Shown here: positions 47,001-59,343 of the stretch, piece after piece
Position numbering within the stretch: position 1 is the stretch's first letter
How the letters are laid out: the number at the start of each line of letters is the position of its first letter
NCBI RefSeq assembly: GCF_965638725.1
Contig: NC_134982.1
Coordinates: 1,736,001 to 1,800,000, forward strand
Source: Aptenodytes patagonicus
Lineage: Eukaryota > Chordata > Aves > Sphenisciformes > Spheniscidae
DNA: 64,000 nucleotides
Reading direction: 5' to 3'
Program-made: the position numbers and the translations under genes
The notes under the pieces: generated by a model
The model's database searches: none
Told to the model about the DNA's origin: nothing
The model's input: only the letters and a program-made list of their open reading frames with translations

Positions 47001-50000
47001 CACTCAGCTTGGTGTCATCTGCAAACTTGCTGAGGGTGCACTTGATCCCACTGTCTATGTCACTGACGAAGATATTAAACAGTACCGGTCCCAACACGGA
47101 CCCCTGCGGGACGCCACTCGTCACCAATCTCCATCTGGCCATTGAGCCGTTGACCACTACCCTCTGGATGTGACCATCCAACCAATTCCTCACCCACCGG
47201 ACAGTCCACCCATCAAATCCATACCTCTCCAGTTTAGGGAGAAGGCTGTTGTGGGGGACCGTGTCAAAGGCCTTACAGAGGTCCAGATAGACGACATCTG
47301 TAACCCTTCCCGTGTCCACTGATGTAGTCACTCCATCATAGAAGGCCACTAGGTTGGTCAGGCAGGACTTGCCCTTGGTGACGCCATGCTGGCTGTCTTG
47401 AATGACCTCCCTGTCCTCCATGTGCCTTAGCAGAGCTTCCAGGAGGATCTGTTCCATGATCTTCCCAGGCACAGAGGTGAGCCTGACTGGCCTGTAGTTC
47501 CACGAGTCTTCCTTTTTTCCTTTTTAAAAATGGGGGTTATGTTTCTCCTTTTCCAGTCAGTGGGAACTTAACCCTGAAAGAATGCTTTCATGTGCTTCTT
47601 GTTGCATGAAAGAAGTCAGTATAAAAATGAATGTGCAGAATATGTGGATCAGGGCAAATTTTACTGGGTCCTCCCATATCCATGTAATGTTTCCTTAAAA
47701 TAATGTAGTGGTCCATGCTTCTGACTTTTGTAGCAGCTGAAATTTTAGAGTATGTGAACTCAGAGCAATGCATTTTAAAAATCTTCTGCAGCAAGTGTGA
47801 CTTCAAAGTCTGAGCTTTCTTCAACGTCCCTTTCAGTTTGACTTCTAAGATATCTCCAGAGTATCATCCAGAGTGCCTTCTCAGAGAGAAGAAAGCTTAA
47901 TACCTCTCCTTCCACCTTTCTTTTCTGCTCAAAACTAAGTTTGAACATAAACTTGGTTTTAACACCTTTGGGGGGGGGAAAGAACATGCTGTTTCTTAGT
48001 TTCACCCAAGATGTGTAAGTAGCAGGCTTTTACGTAGACACACTGGTTTAAATAGGTTCTATAATCTCACTCTTTTCCGTTAGTGCATACTAATTATTTA
48101 ATAGATGTTCAAATAAAGCCTCTGCAAATAGGCCTTTTATTTGACTTTTACGTCATGGAGCTTTCTCTGCAGGTAAGAGAAAGCTTTGCAGCAGGAGCAG
48201 GTTAGAGATTGAAGATAATCTGGGAATGATTCAGAAATTAAGGCATTACTTTAGTGGTTTGACAGCCTACACTTTCAGAGTAGAAAATGGAAACAACTGC
48301 AGGACTGGTAGTGAAAAAAAGAATATATGTGAAAGCTAATATAGGTGGGGTGGAAATAAAGTTTTGAGTTTATTCAAATCCTTCCAGCTCACGTATTCAT
48401 CTCCTACTTAGAACAGAGGGAAGGTCTGAGATATGAAATGATGAGTCTGGATGGCAACAGAAAAAATTGCAGCCTTGAAACTGAACGGAAGGCCAGTGGG
48501 TATTTTGTTTGCCAGCTATTGAGGTTGAACCAGAAGGCTTACAGAGCATATACTTTCTCCAGTATTTTGACATCATATGAACTTGCTGAAACTCTGAAAT
48601 GAAGAACAATTAAGGATAGGGGCTTTTGTGGAAAATGGAATCAAATGAAATGTAGTGTCGTAGTAGAATTCACTAGATTTTAGAGTTTGTGCCAAAATAA
48701 TGTTCTGAAGTAAGCAGAAGGAATGCTACTCAATCTGTTGGACTTCAACGAACTGCACTTTCAATTGTGTGTCATTAGATTTCATTGAAGCTGGAGAATG
48801 GACAATACTACAGGTTTTGTGAAATGGTTAAGGTATGGAGTGAAGAGGAGACAATAATAGGTTATGATAAAACAAGGGCTTCTTGGTTGTCATAAGCTAC
48901 TAATGGAGTTGCATGGATAATATTCTTGGCACCAGTCTGTTATTAATGTCCGTTAACTTGGACGCACAAGTGGTGTGTGCTATGCATCACGAGCAAGTTT
49001 CATACCTGGGGCATCATCAGAACAAGTGAGGATCAGAAAATAATCAGGAGAAATTGGATGATTTCAAAGATAAGGGGATGATTTAGGATGAAAATAATAA
49101 GGAATAGAAGACTATGCACTTAAGGACTAAGAAAAAGAATTTCTGCTTTTTGTCAGAGAGGGCAGATGGTTGATTCACCACTTGGAAGGAAAAGATGCAT
49201 TGACAACAATATGAATGTAGTGGGATGCAAAGGAGTGACATACTTCTGTGGAGACAGGGTGGTACTGTGGTCACTGAGTGCTGACTGGAGGCAGCAACAC
49301 CTGGAAAAGGAGTAGGACAGTGAGAATGAATGGTGGAATAAGGGGGATGTGGAGAAGTCCAGAATAAGTACTTGACTGAAGTGGCAACCAAAGCCAAGGC
49401 GGACAGATTCCTCTTTGCCTGCCTTTTTTGTTTGCTCTTGTCATGTCAGGTCAAGGGCAGATAGAGCAAGTCTATCATCCTTCACACCAGTGTGGGAAAA
49501 CATGGAAGCAAAAGCTGTGGGACAGGATGTCAAACGCTTTTTAGTGAAAAAATGCCTATTTTCAGTTGCTTCTTTTTTGTCTTGGATTATTTTTTAATTT
49601 GTGTATTTTTTTATTTTTTAATCTTGGCACAAAAATGCAATTCTTAACACTGAAATTAAGATGAAACTAGATATTTAGCTAATGGATTGCAGTCTGTCCC
49701 TGCTAAGAGTTTCACCGTTAACTTGAATGGTAGATTTTGTGCTGTGGATTGAAATAGTGTTTAATACCAGCCCTACCAATGATCCATGCAGATGCTAATA
49801 TGGAATATTGGATCATATGCTGTGATTTGCATTTTGATTATTGAACAAAACAAATAAACAAGACCCCCAAAATGTTAGATGTGTAAATAATAGAATTTAA
49901 GAATGTTGGATGCATTTATAAAGTTTGCTTTTGTTTCTGAAATCTGTTTTCAGGGTTCTACAGGAAGAATTTTTAGTGAAGGGTAGGCTGATACCTGCTC

Positions 50001-53000
50001 ACTGCTGGAATTTTGGATTCCTTTGAGGTGTACATGAAGCATTTCTCTCCGAGGAACCTGAAGAGGAAAGCTAGTAAAAAGGGTGCTGTCTTGATGACAC
50101 AGTCTGTTAGCTTCTTACGGAACAATAGAAGATGGTGATATGGGAAAAATGAAAGATAGCGTGTTTCATCTTTGGCACCAAAATTGGGATATAATAGAAG
50201 ACGATGTAGGATGTCAAATTTCTACATCATTTTTAGTAGTTACTTAGCTGTGGGCTAAAATGACCCAGTGTATACAGTTTTTAATTAAAAAAAAAAAGTG
50301 TCTGGAATGGAGACTATTAACACCAACTTCAGGGTTTGCTTATAGTCATTGTTTTCTCCTTTTCATTCAGTGTTTTATGTTCATTAGGAAAGCTGGGAAA
50401 GCAATTCATAACAGGAGGCTTTATTCAGTAAATTCAGCCCTTCCAGTCTGTTAGGAAGCAGGGACATCTAGCTAGGCAGGCAGCAATTCTGGACAAGGTT
50501 TTATCCTGAACTTTTCTTACAGGTGCCTGAATAGGAATGAAAGACAATGGGTCAGATTATTTTAACAGCAAACTTACTTGCCCTGTCTCTGACCTTCAGT
50601 GCAGAATTTTTCCTACTGTTAACAAGCCAGGGTGTTAATCGCCACTATCTAAAATAAAACTGGTGGTGTGTTTAGTTTGGCTTATAGCATAGCTTCAATT
50701 ACTGGTTTACGAGAAGTAGAAAAGAGTTTTGTGGTGGGGTGTGTGTACACGTATGTGTGGTGGGTTTTTTTTTTTCCCTCCCACACCCATCCTTGAGGAG
50801 GTTAGCTTCAGATTGTGATCTGTTTTAAGTCTTTTTCTCCCACCCTTTACCTCTTGGTAATTATGTCTTTCCATATTTCTGGATTCATTTAAATGACTTT
50901 GAAAACTGTTCAGCTTAATTAGCTATTTTTCCCAGAATTCAACACATATTCTTCTGTGGGGAAGTTCTTGCCTCAAGGTGTTTTTAAGTTTAAAAAAAAA
51001 AAAACACACAACACTTTGGAAAAGTGAAGAAAACAAAAAACTTCGGTAGTTTTCTTCAGAAAGGAAGTGGCGTGAAAAACTCTCTGAGCTCAGTTAACCT
51101 TTTGGGTTTCAGTAGTTGGGAGGATTTTGACACTTGGCTTGTTTCATTGGATAGAAGTTTGCATTAGACCAAGAGAGTGTTGACTTCACATGATGGGTAT
51201 TTAGCCATTTTCACGGCTGTCTATACTGAGAGGCTATCACAAACTGGTGTTGTAGTCTGAGTTTTACATAGCAGTTCTTGATTTTCTGCTGAGCTTTGAA
51301 GTCTGGGGGCAGCACCATTGTCCCTTACAGTGAAACGAGCTATATAGCTTCTTGTCAATAAGGTGCTTATTAGCAATGGTTTGCACACAGGGCATGCAGA
51401 GTAGTTAGTAAGTCTACGGGAATCCCCAGTGAGGTCGGTGAAAATATGCATGGATTAAATGTGTATTTAGTGCAGACAGTATGCACAATGTGTGTGACTG
51501 TGTTCGGGATGCTTGAGAATGAAGTAGAGATGAGGGGATAGAAAGTTCTGTGATGTAAAGATCGGTAGATATACCACTTCCTTAGGATAGCTGGAAATCA
51601 GGTATTTGCTGATGTTACTCAAAAACATCAGCTGGGACTTTGGGGTAATAATAATTCCATAATTCCAAATGAAGATGATTTAAATAACTTCCCTACAAGT
51701 GGTTTTGTTTGTTATGGTGGCATCTATATACACAGTTGCAGCTTTGGACCTGTTTCATGTTCTGCATCATCTTGCTTGCTGCTTGCTTGCTTGTTGCTCG
51801 GTTACTTATCTGGCTTCGCTCACCAGTCTTAATGACTGAATAGCTAAGAGATGTCATGTCACCTCAAATCCTAGTTCTGCGCATCTGTTTAATGCCTTGC
51901 TGCTTGATAGCTGAGAAGGGTTGCTGTTGAGTCTAGGTTGGCCTTAGCTAGCATTCGGTTTAAACCTTGCATACAGTCTTTACATTAGTGCAGAGAGGGT
52001 CCCTCACTTGGCCACAGTCTGACATTTATACTTCTCATACTGGAGTTTGGTTTAGCTGTGCGGCTAACCCAGCTTCCCAAGGTGTAGTGTATCCTAGCCT
52101 CCAACAGTCTGACATACAAATTAAATCCTGTGCAAAGGATGGGAGTGGATATGCAGAGGTTGGGCAGGTATACCATCACCAATCAACACATCAATGAACG
52201 TGCCACATGGAATAAAGATAATGGAAACTTTTTAGATATTTAACAAGGTATAAAACCTGTTATAAGAAGTCAAGGTTGTATCCTCTTGTACAACAAAACA
52301 TACTAAAGTGTTTTCTTCTTTTTAGTCCAAGTGGTAAGAAGTTCAGAAGCAAGCCTCAGTTGGCAAGATACCTGGGAAACACTGTTGATCTCAGCAGTTT
52401 TGACTTCAGAACGGGAAAGATGATGCCCAGTAAATTGCAGAAGAACAAACAGAGACTAAGGAATGATTCTCTCAATCAAAATAAGGTTTGTTAGTAAATA
52501 CTGTGTTTAAGGATATCCTAAGAATTTCCTTTCCTGTAGTTCATTTAGCAATTTCATTTCTGCTTAAAGCAGCCCGCTTCTAAGATGTACATGTATGTTT
52601 AATTTTTAGTAGTGGTAGAGACGTAAATTCATAAATAGAAGGAATACTCTGCTACTACCGAGAAAATATCAAGGTGAGGTTAAGTATGAATCAAAAGTTT
52701 GAGTAATTCAGGAGTTGGCTTGGGACTAAGGACCTCAGTGCTAGTCATCTACCTGAATGATGTTCTTCTAAATGGGAAAAGTTAGTACTGTTGACACTGT
52801 GAGATTCTCCTGTGCAAGGCTTCAAATTGCTATGTTCATCTTCCTGTTCTGAGATGAAGTAGTTCACATTTTTAATGTGTGCAATATGTGCCAGGAAGCT
52901 TGTTTTCTGAGGCAAATGTGTTTATCTGTACCAGTCTGGATGTCTGTGTACAGCTATGTAGCTTAACAAGGCCAGGCGTTTTCCTGTTTAAGATTGGGCC

Positions 53001-56000
53001 TTTCTCAATTGATCTGATTGTTCTCTTACTGTCTATTTCTTTTTGAACAACAGTGAATATTGACGAAAATGTGTATAATAGATTAAAAATAAAAGGCTGA
53101 AGCATACGGAAGTGAAATAACTGATGTAGCACATAGGGACATGACAAGTAAATTTAGCTGACCCTCAGATAGTATGTTCCTGGACAAACTTTAGAAACCT
53201 CATATGACAGTTTGAAACGATGTCTGTAACAACCTGCAATGTTTTCTTTTTAAAGTGTTTTATTCTTCAGGATTTCATAACTTACAGTAGTGTATGAAAA
53301 TACCTAACAATTTATAGCTATGCCTTGTGCACTGATGTTTTTTGTCATCTGTCGTTTGTAATGAACCACACATTTCATGCTGATTTCTTTTTATTTAAAG
53401 CATGTGTTCAAATTATTTAATATTTCCTTCCCACAGACATGAGGCTTTCAAATAATACAACATTTGGGCGTAGTCCAAGGAAAGGTTTTGGTTAGGCTTT
53501 TTGCCTGAGCAGAAATTACAAAATTTGGTATATAAAATCTAGATGAGTCTGAGCTCACTTTGCATTCCTGTGATCTTAGATTACTTGAATGTTGCTCATA
53601 GTAGCTCTGTTAAATACAAGATTAGAAAAAAATGGGGTTTTTTTTTAGGTAAATAACATTTGTTATTTCAAGGTGACTGAATCTGTAACTCAGGAGCTTT
53701 CAAGAATTTCTGCAGTATTTCTGTGATAGTTAAAAATGAGATCTCAACTTACTCCTGAAGTTACGTTTTCTTCCACAGACACCGAGAGAGATTGTTTGTG
53801 GTCATCTTCTAGTCCGCCTTGCAGCTGTGCTGCTGGGGGCCATAAAAGACAGACTTGCATAGGCAAGTTTCTGTATAAACTTGCTTACATTTTGTGGGTT
53901 GTTTGTTTTTGTACAAACAGTTTACCACAAATGTTTCTAAATTCTTTGGCTCCCTTTATGTTTCAAGAAGGAATATCAAAATATACTTGAGTCTTCTTTC
54001 TCGGACGTGTCTAGGCAGTTAGATTTATGCAGCTGGTGGATGGAAATGCTGTCTTGCCATACTTCTAACTTTTGAGATTGTCATCATTAGCAGACTAGAA
54101 CTCAATGTCAAGATTGACATATTAATGCCACCTGACTTAAAATGGAACTGAGGATGGTACGTGCTAATGAATGCTCTTCATTTTGTGATGTTAATGTACA
54201 ACAGTGTAAATGACATGGAAATACTCTTCTAGCAAAATACTTCTCTTCAATCTTAGCGTTGTGCGTTCTTACTGACCTTTCAGTATTGGCAATAAAGGCA
54301 TACATTTGATAGGCTTACTTATGGTAGAGCCGCAGGAGTTTTGCTTCAACCTGTACTAATCTTGCCATTGTTTTCTGTGTAACCATTTTTACATTTCATT
54401 TGCAAATTGAGTTACTTTATTTCTTTGAAGTGCTTTTGAAGAGACAATGAAATAAGGAATACAATTGAATATGAAGCCAGTAGATGCAGCATACTGCTGT
54501 GCTTATAAAAATATGCTTACCAATTCTTTCTATTGAAAAGAAAACACAATAGAGACTACTGGTTAAACATGCTGTGTGGTTATAAGCGACTTCTTAGGTT
54601 AAAGGATTTGAAAGGCCTGGAAATACATTGCTGAGTTTTTAAAACGTTTTTACGTCTGGGGCACATCGATGCTTCTGGAAATACATGTCTTTGGAAAGGT
54701 AGTGGACTGAAATTCTTTTGGAAACTGTTGTTGGAACATAAAATACTCCTAATGAGTAAAAATGAGCAGGGAGCATTGCTAGTTCTGCTAGCTGATACAT
54801 TGCTATAGTTCCCAGAGTAGGAAGAGATTTTGTTTTGTGATAGTAGTCAAGCAGTGTGAAAGCCCACAGTATGTCTGTGTTTCTGAAGGCTGAAGTTTTG
54901 TAGATGTGCCTAAAACTGAACATTGTGAGCTTAATCACCCATCTGAAATGAAGTGATCTGTGTCTGACCATTTGAAATACGTAGATAATGTCTTCTCTCT
55001 GGAAAGCTCAAAAGAGCTTTCTGTTCTTCAGGAGAGGTGTTGGTTGTAGAGATCTTTGTTACTTATTTCACTTAGGATGTACTGGAAGCTTTTCCTTTGT
55101 CATGAATAAATCTTACGTATGGCTGGCTTATGACTTCCTGTGAAAAAGAGTTTCTCTGAATATTAGTCGCTTCCTGTTAACGTGTGGGTTTTTTTTTTTT
55201 CCCCTGTACATCTGAAGATCTGCAGGTGCTGGAGATGGCTGAACTTAGCAAGTTTCTGTACTAAAGAGTTTATTTCTGTTGTTCAAAACGCAGTGCCACA
55301 AATGAGGGACTGTTTGTTTAGGATGAGATCAGAAAGCCCAGATGTGACTATGATTAGAAAGGAAATAAAGTAGGAAAGTAGTAAGATTATAATTACAGTA
55401 CTTAGGAATTGATCTGGTCTTAGTTTAAACAGTTTATCCTAATGACCATTTTCTAGTATGTAGCCTTGATAAAGAGTATATGGGACATCTAGCCGTTGAA
55501 CCTGTATTTCCTGCATAGTTTACAACTCATCAGGGTTTCGCTTTAATTCTGGGGGCCATGTCATTAATGTAGCTGAATTTTCTTAATTTCTCACACTGCC
55601 TGAAGAAATCTCCCTTTTTATTTTTCTAAGCTTAATGGATTTATTTTTTAACTTCTCTTAAAGTCACATTAGCAGCTGAAAGGAACCTGTAAATATTTTT
55701 CATGAACTTGAGATGAAGACCTTTGTTCTAGAAATGTTTGCTAAACCAGGTTTATCCCCCATATGGCAGATGGCTCTGTAATATTATTGGTTTTGTCAGT
55801 TTTAATAGCTATTTTACCACTAATACTGGTGCTACTGCACATGATGCCCTGGGGTCATGGACTTCAAAGCTTCAAATACTACTTTGAACTTGATGTCACA
55901 AGATCAAGGAATGCGAAGCTTGTAGGATAGGCAAGGTCTATCAAGGTTCTGGTGTAAATGAAGTTATGTGGTGAGGAAAGTTCATTGTCAAAATACTTTG

Positions 56001-59000
56001 TGCAAATTTAAGTACATGCGATTACTGTCTAGCTCTGGTTGGTGATGCTGTGCTCATCAAAGATGCTTTAATTGTATATGAAAATATATATTATATATGA
56101 AAAAGCGTAACATTATGTTTACTATTGTCATCATCAGTGGGGAAAAAAATAAAGCCCATAACCAGTATCCACCATGCAAAGCACATGCTAAAAGCAATGA
56201 CCAAAGTATCTGAAAGTATTTTTCTAGTGGACTGGGACTACCTGGGTGAAACATTAGGACTGATGTCTAGATTTGTTTATAAGCTTAGTTTCTCACTTTT
56301 GCTTTGTATAAAAAGGTCTTACGACTTCTGTGCTAATTGAATGGTAATTTCTCCGGTTGGTTAAAACTATGAAGTGTAATCAGGCAGAAGTACTCGTGGT
56401 CTGTTGTCATTTGCTCTGGCCATGGAAACCCTGGTCCCAGTTAGACAAGAATCAACAATGTGTTAGGGATGGAGCTGAAGATGTGCTGCTTTTCCCATTT
56501 GAAAGCAGTAATATTGCAAGACATGGAGACTGGTTAGTTTCTGGCTGGAAGTTTATAAACCAGAAACAATAAGTGCCTGAATTTCTGAGGAAAACTTCCA
56601 TTGGAATTTGTGGGTTTAGCCTTATTATATTTTAATGAGTTAACTGATACCTGCAAATGATGAAGAAAGGGGACCTGTAAAATAACAAGGTATATTTAAA
56701 GGAGTGGTAGGAATCGAGACCTGTGATCAGAATCGCTTCCATTGAAAAGGACAGGTTTCTAGAACTTTTTCAGAATTTACCTGTATGTTCTAGCATATTT
56801 CTTCTGTTGGTCTGGAAAACTGTTCTGGCTCTTATGAGAGGGTGAGCATATCAGTATTAAGCAAGGATTCCCAAAATGCTACAGCACTAACTTATAAACG
56901 AGTGAGTGTATGAATTGAGTCATACTGTTGAATAGCTAGGAATACGCATAGTACTCTTGATAAATCACCTTCTTTGCCATCTGCATGAAAAATTGAGGCC
57001 TGAAATTTTAAAACTGTCCCTTCATTTAGGTTATGTTGAGATGCCTAGAGAAATACAAAGTGTTATTCTGTTGCTCCTTCCTGTCAATTACATTCCTTAG
57101 AATTACATGGAAGAATTAATCATTTTTTCTACCAGGAAGGATCTAATAGCGCCGTGTCATCTGGAGAGGCTATAGAAAGAGGGTCCTCTCTTGCCTCTCC
57201 CCCCACCCAACAGATGAATCAAATAGTTGGGTAGGAGCAGCCAATATAATAACCATTGTAGTGTGTAAGGATGTATTCTGGGATTAAGTGGCTTGCCTGT
57301 AGAATGGTCTTCATAATGGAAATTACTTTCTGTGGAGTGCAGAGATGATATTCTCTTTATTGGTAGTTTATAGATTATGCACTGTACACGTATAGGAAGA
57401 ATGATTTCACACTCCCTTTCTCATGAGCCATCCATCTTGCAATAGCAGAGGTATGCTAAAATACAGGACATTCTGATGATGGAGGAACTACCCTGTCAGA
57501 TTGCTCTAGCAAAGCTCTAAAAGAGGGATACGTATTTTTAAAATAAGAATTTAATCTGAGACAGATGCAGTGAAGAGAAGACTTATTGCTTAATAAGCCT
57601 AAGCCTCTTGCCATATTTTTAATTTCATTTTTATACAGATCATTACAGAATATCTATAGTCAGTATTCTAACTTTCATCATCTGGAATTCCAGAGGAACA
57701 AATGATTTTTAAACAAGCATGCGGTCTTTGGTTCTTAACATAGTCTCTTTTATGAAGTCGTGTAGTCCAAACTGTATAATCTAAATATGGAGGATTTGAA
57801 GATTGAGATTTAATTCCCATTTCTAAGCCCAAGAGACTGCTTTTTGTCACAAAATTAGGAGTCTAAGTAAATCCTAATGAAAAACTCTTTTAACATGATC
57901 CTTCGATGGAGTTTAGTATCGATGTTCATTGTGTAACTTTTGAGCTATGATCTCACAGCCAATTATAAAACTTCTGAGATCTGAAATATTACGTAATAAC
58001 TTATTTTTCTTCCTTTTGAATGAGTAGAAGTAAACTTTTAAAAAGCAAAAGCTTAACCATTTTTCTTTATCAGAAACTAGATATGGCTATTAATGTGTTG
58101 AAGTGCTTAGCACTGTCCTGCAAAATAGAGAACATGGGTTTTGATACACGTTCATTGGGAAAATATGTATCATGGGATATTTATTTTCGGTGTCTGTCTT
58201 GTGTGGATATAATCACGTCTTCTCAGTCACACCTTTGTATCCTTGGGGAAAAAAAAAGGGAATGATTTCTGTTGTTAGGAAAAATACCAGACAAAATGCA
58301 AGAGCAGAAAAGACTGAAAGTATGTCTTCAGGACTTGGAGGAAATGGGATTACAAACAAAAAGCTGTAAGGCGCTGTTCTGTTGGCACAGCACTTCAGAC
58401 TGGCAGTCTGCTTTTGGATAGAGAGACAGATTTAGAAAAGCTGGAATGGTGTGTAGCTGATGATGTATCTGTTTCTTTCTTCATCAATCTTGGGGGTTAT
58501 GGGAGAATTCCATTCCCCCACCCCAAATACTTCTGGGGTTGTTGCTACAGAGAGGGGTTCAGGCACTAGTATCTCCAAGGGCCTAAGGGTTTGATGTGTG
58601 ACAAGGTATTATTGGTAAAGTTCTATCTGATGCCTGGGAATCATCAGTTCACAAACCTGATAAAAACTAGCTTTGCCAAAAGACTTTTTTAAAGTTGATA
58701 CAGTTTTAATTTCATTCCAGAATAATTTACTGCACTTAATTAAAAATTGTTTGATGTAGGAATCGCTTAGGAAATTTGTGACCAAAGTTATGTAGGAAGT
58801 TTCTGTTCTTTAAGACTTGGAACTCTATAAGCTGTTGGCTACAAACATATTTTCATGAAGCTTTAGAGATTTCATTTTGACATCTGATGGCGAAGCTGTC
58901 TCTTTTCAGAATGTAAGTCACTTGCACGATTAACGTATATATTTTAACAAAAGAAAAGATGGACTTTCAAGCTGTTTGAGTCTTCCCAAGAAGGTGAAAA

Positions 59001-59343
59001 TGTGTGGAACCAGTTAAGCGTTACCTTTTTTTTTCTTTAGAATGGATGACTGCAAAGGTTAGTTAAGTACAGCATTTAAGGGAAATCTTTACTCCAAAAA
59101 AGACTCCTTCTCTTGCACATCAGTAGAAGAGGGTGAATCCAACGTTAATTTGTGTAATTTTTCTGTATAATTTTTGTTAATTCACTTTTTTTCTTTTTTT
59201 AACAGGGAAAACCAGACTTAAATACAACTTTACCAATCAGACAAACTGCATCAATTTTCAAACAACCAGTCACCAAAGTTACCAATCATCCTAGTAACAA
59301 AGTAAGATCTGATCCACAGCGAGTGACAGAGCAGCCACGACAG
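37974..59343 (+). CDS. MBD2: MBD2, methyl-CpG-binding domain protein 2, first 3 coding exons (3' end beyond the window)
   Basis: Exons 37974-38086, 52326-52485 and 59206-59343 join in phase to give 137 codons. MBD2 binds methylated CpG and brings the NuRD deacetylase/remodelling complex to silence promoters. Residues 7-70 are the [23 protein letters not shown], then [20 protein letters not shown]23, Y35 and R45 match human R166, Y178 and R188, the bases-reading residues. The following [20 protein letters not shown] belongs to the transcription repression region. The exons for the coiled coil that binds p66 lie past 64000. The start is the first in-frame ATG after an in-frame TAG at 37704; Met7 matches the start of the human short form MBD2b. 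The long Arg/Gly N-terminus of human MBD2a is not seen. Confidence 0.93.
38247..38640. repeat. GC-rich minisatellite in MBD2 intron 1
   Basis: An irregular tandem array with a core CCGCCTGTCAGGGGCCGG and spacer CTCCCGCCGCC. Exact CTGTCAG cores begin at 38247, 38303, 38348, 38381, 38465, 38517 and 38553, with decayed copies near 38419 and 38626. Spacing is 33-56 bp. It begins 160 bp after the exon 1 donor. Confidence 0.85.
41387..41405. repeat. Poly-C tract
   Basis: An uninterrupted run of about 16 C residues, flanked by CCTT and TCCC. Confidence 0.85.
43312..43347. repeat. (TTTTG)n microsatellite
   Basis: About five TTTTG units follow a T-run, in MBD2 intron 1. Confidence 0.9.
46126..47568 (-). 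mobile_element. CR1 LINE, 5' truncated, with long reverse-transcriptase frame
   Basis: The minus-strand 3' terminus at 46126-46155 carries the CR1 tail with repeated ATTCTATGA units. An uninterrupted 416-codon frame (47472-46222) is the C-terminal two thirds of the CR1 ORF2 polymerase. It contains [13 protein letters not shown] (motif A), [16 protein letters not shown] (motif B) and [10 protein letters not shown] (catalytic motif C), and the tail [14 protein letters not shown]. The endonuclease and the start of the reverse transcriptase are missing, so it cannot move on its own. The left upstream limit near 47568 rests on resemblance to CR1 at 'cagtcagtgggaactt'. It lies antisense in MBD2 intron 1. 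Confidence 0.92.
47569..52325 (+). other. MBD2 intron 1, last part
   Basis: Intronic. A TTGC/TGCT-rich cluster lies at about 51771-51796. No exon or further repeat family recognised. Confidence 0.6.
52326..52485 (+). CDS. MBD2: MBD2 coding exon 2
   Basis: The acceptor TTCTTTTTAG precedes 52326. It completes Ser38 and codes [20 protein letters not shown] to NQNK, the second half of the MBD. The donor is GTTTGT, weaker than the usual GTAAGT. It is nearly identical to the human protein as I know it. Confidence 0.95.
52486..59205 (+). other. MBD2 intron 2
   Basis: About 6.7 kb; no exon, CR1 copy or RNA gene recognised. Short open frames are unsupported. Confidence 0.65.
59206..59343 (+). CDS. 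MBD2: MBD2 coding exon 3
   Basis: The acceptor TTCTTTTTTTAACAG precedes 59206 and the donor GTAAGA follows 59343. Its 46 codons start [18 protein letters not shown] and end VTEQPRQ, where the human protein continues with LFWEKRLQGL. Confidence 0.95.

Noticed and set aside
46549-47145. 198-codon plus-strand frame over the CR1 copy
   Set aside because: It is the antisense shadow of the CR1 polymerase frame.
38087-52325. SNORA37 in MBD2 intron 1
   Set aside because: Expected from the human gene, but no H box, ACA box and paired hairpins could be identified by eye with confidence.
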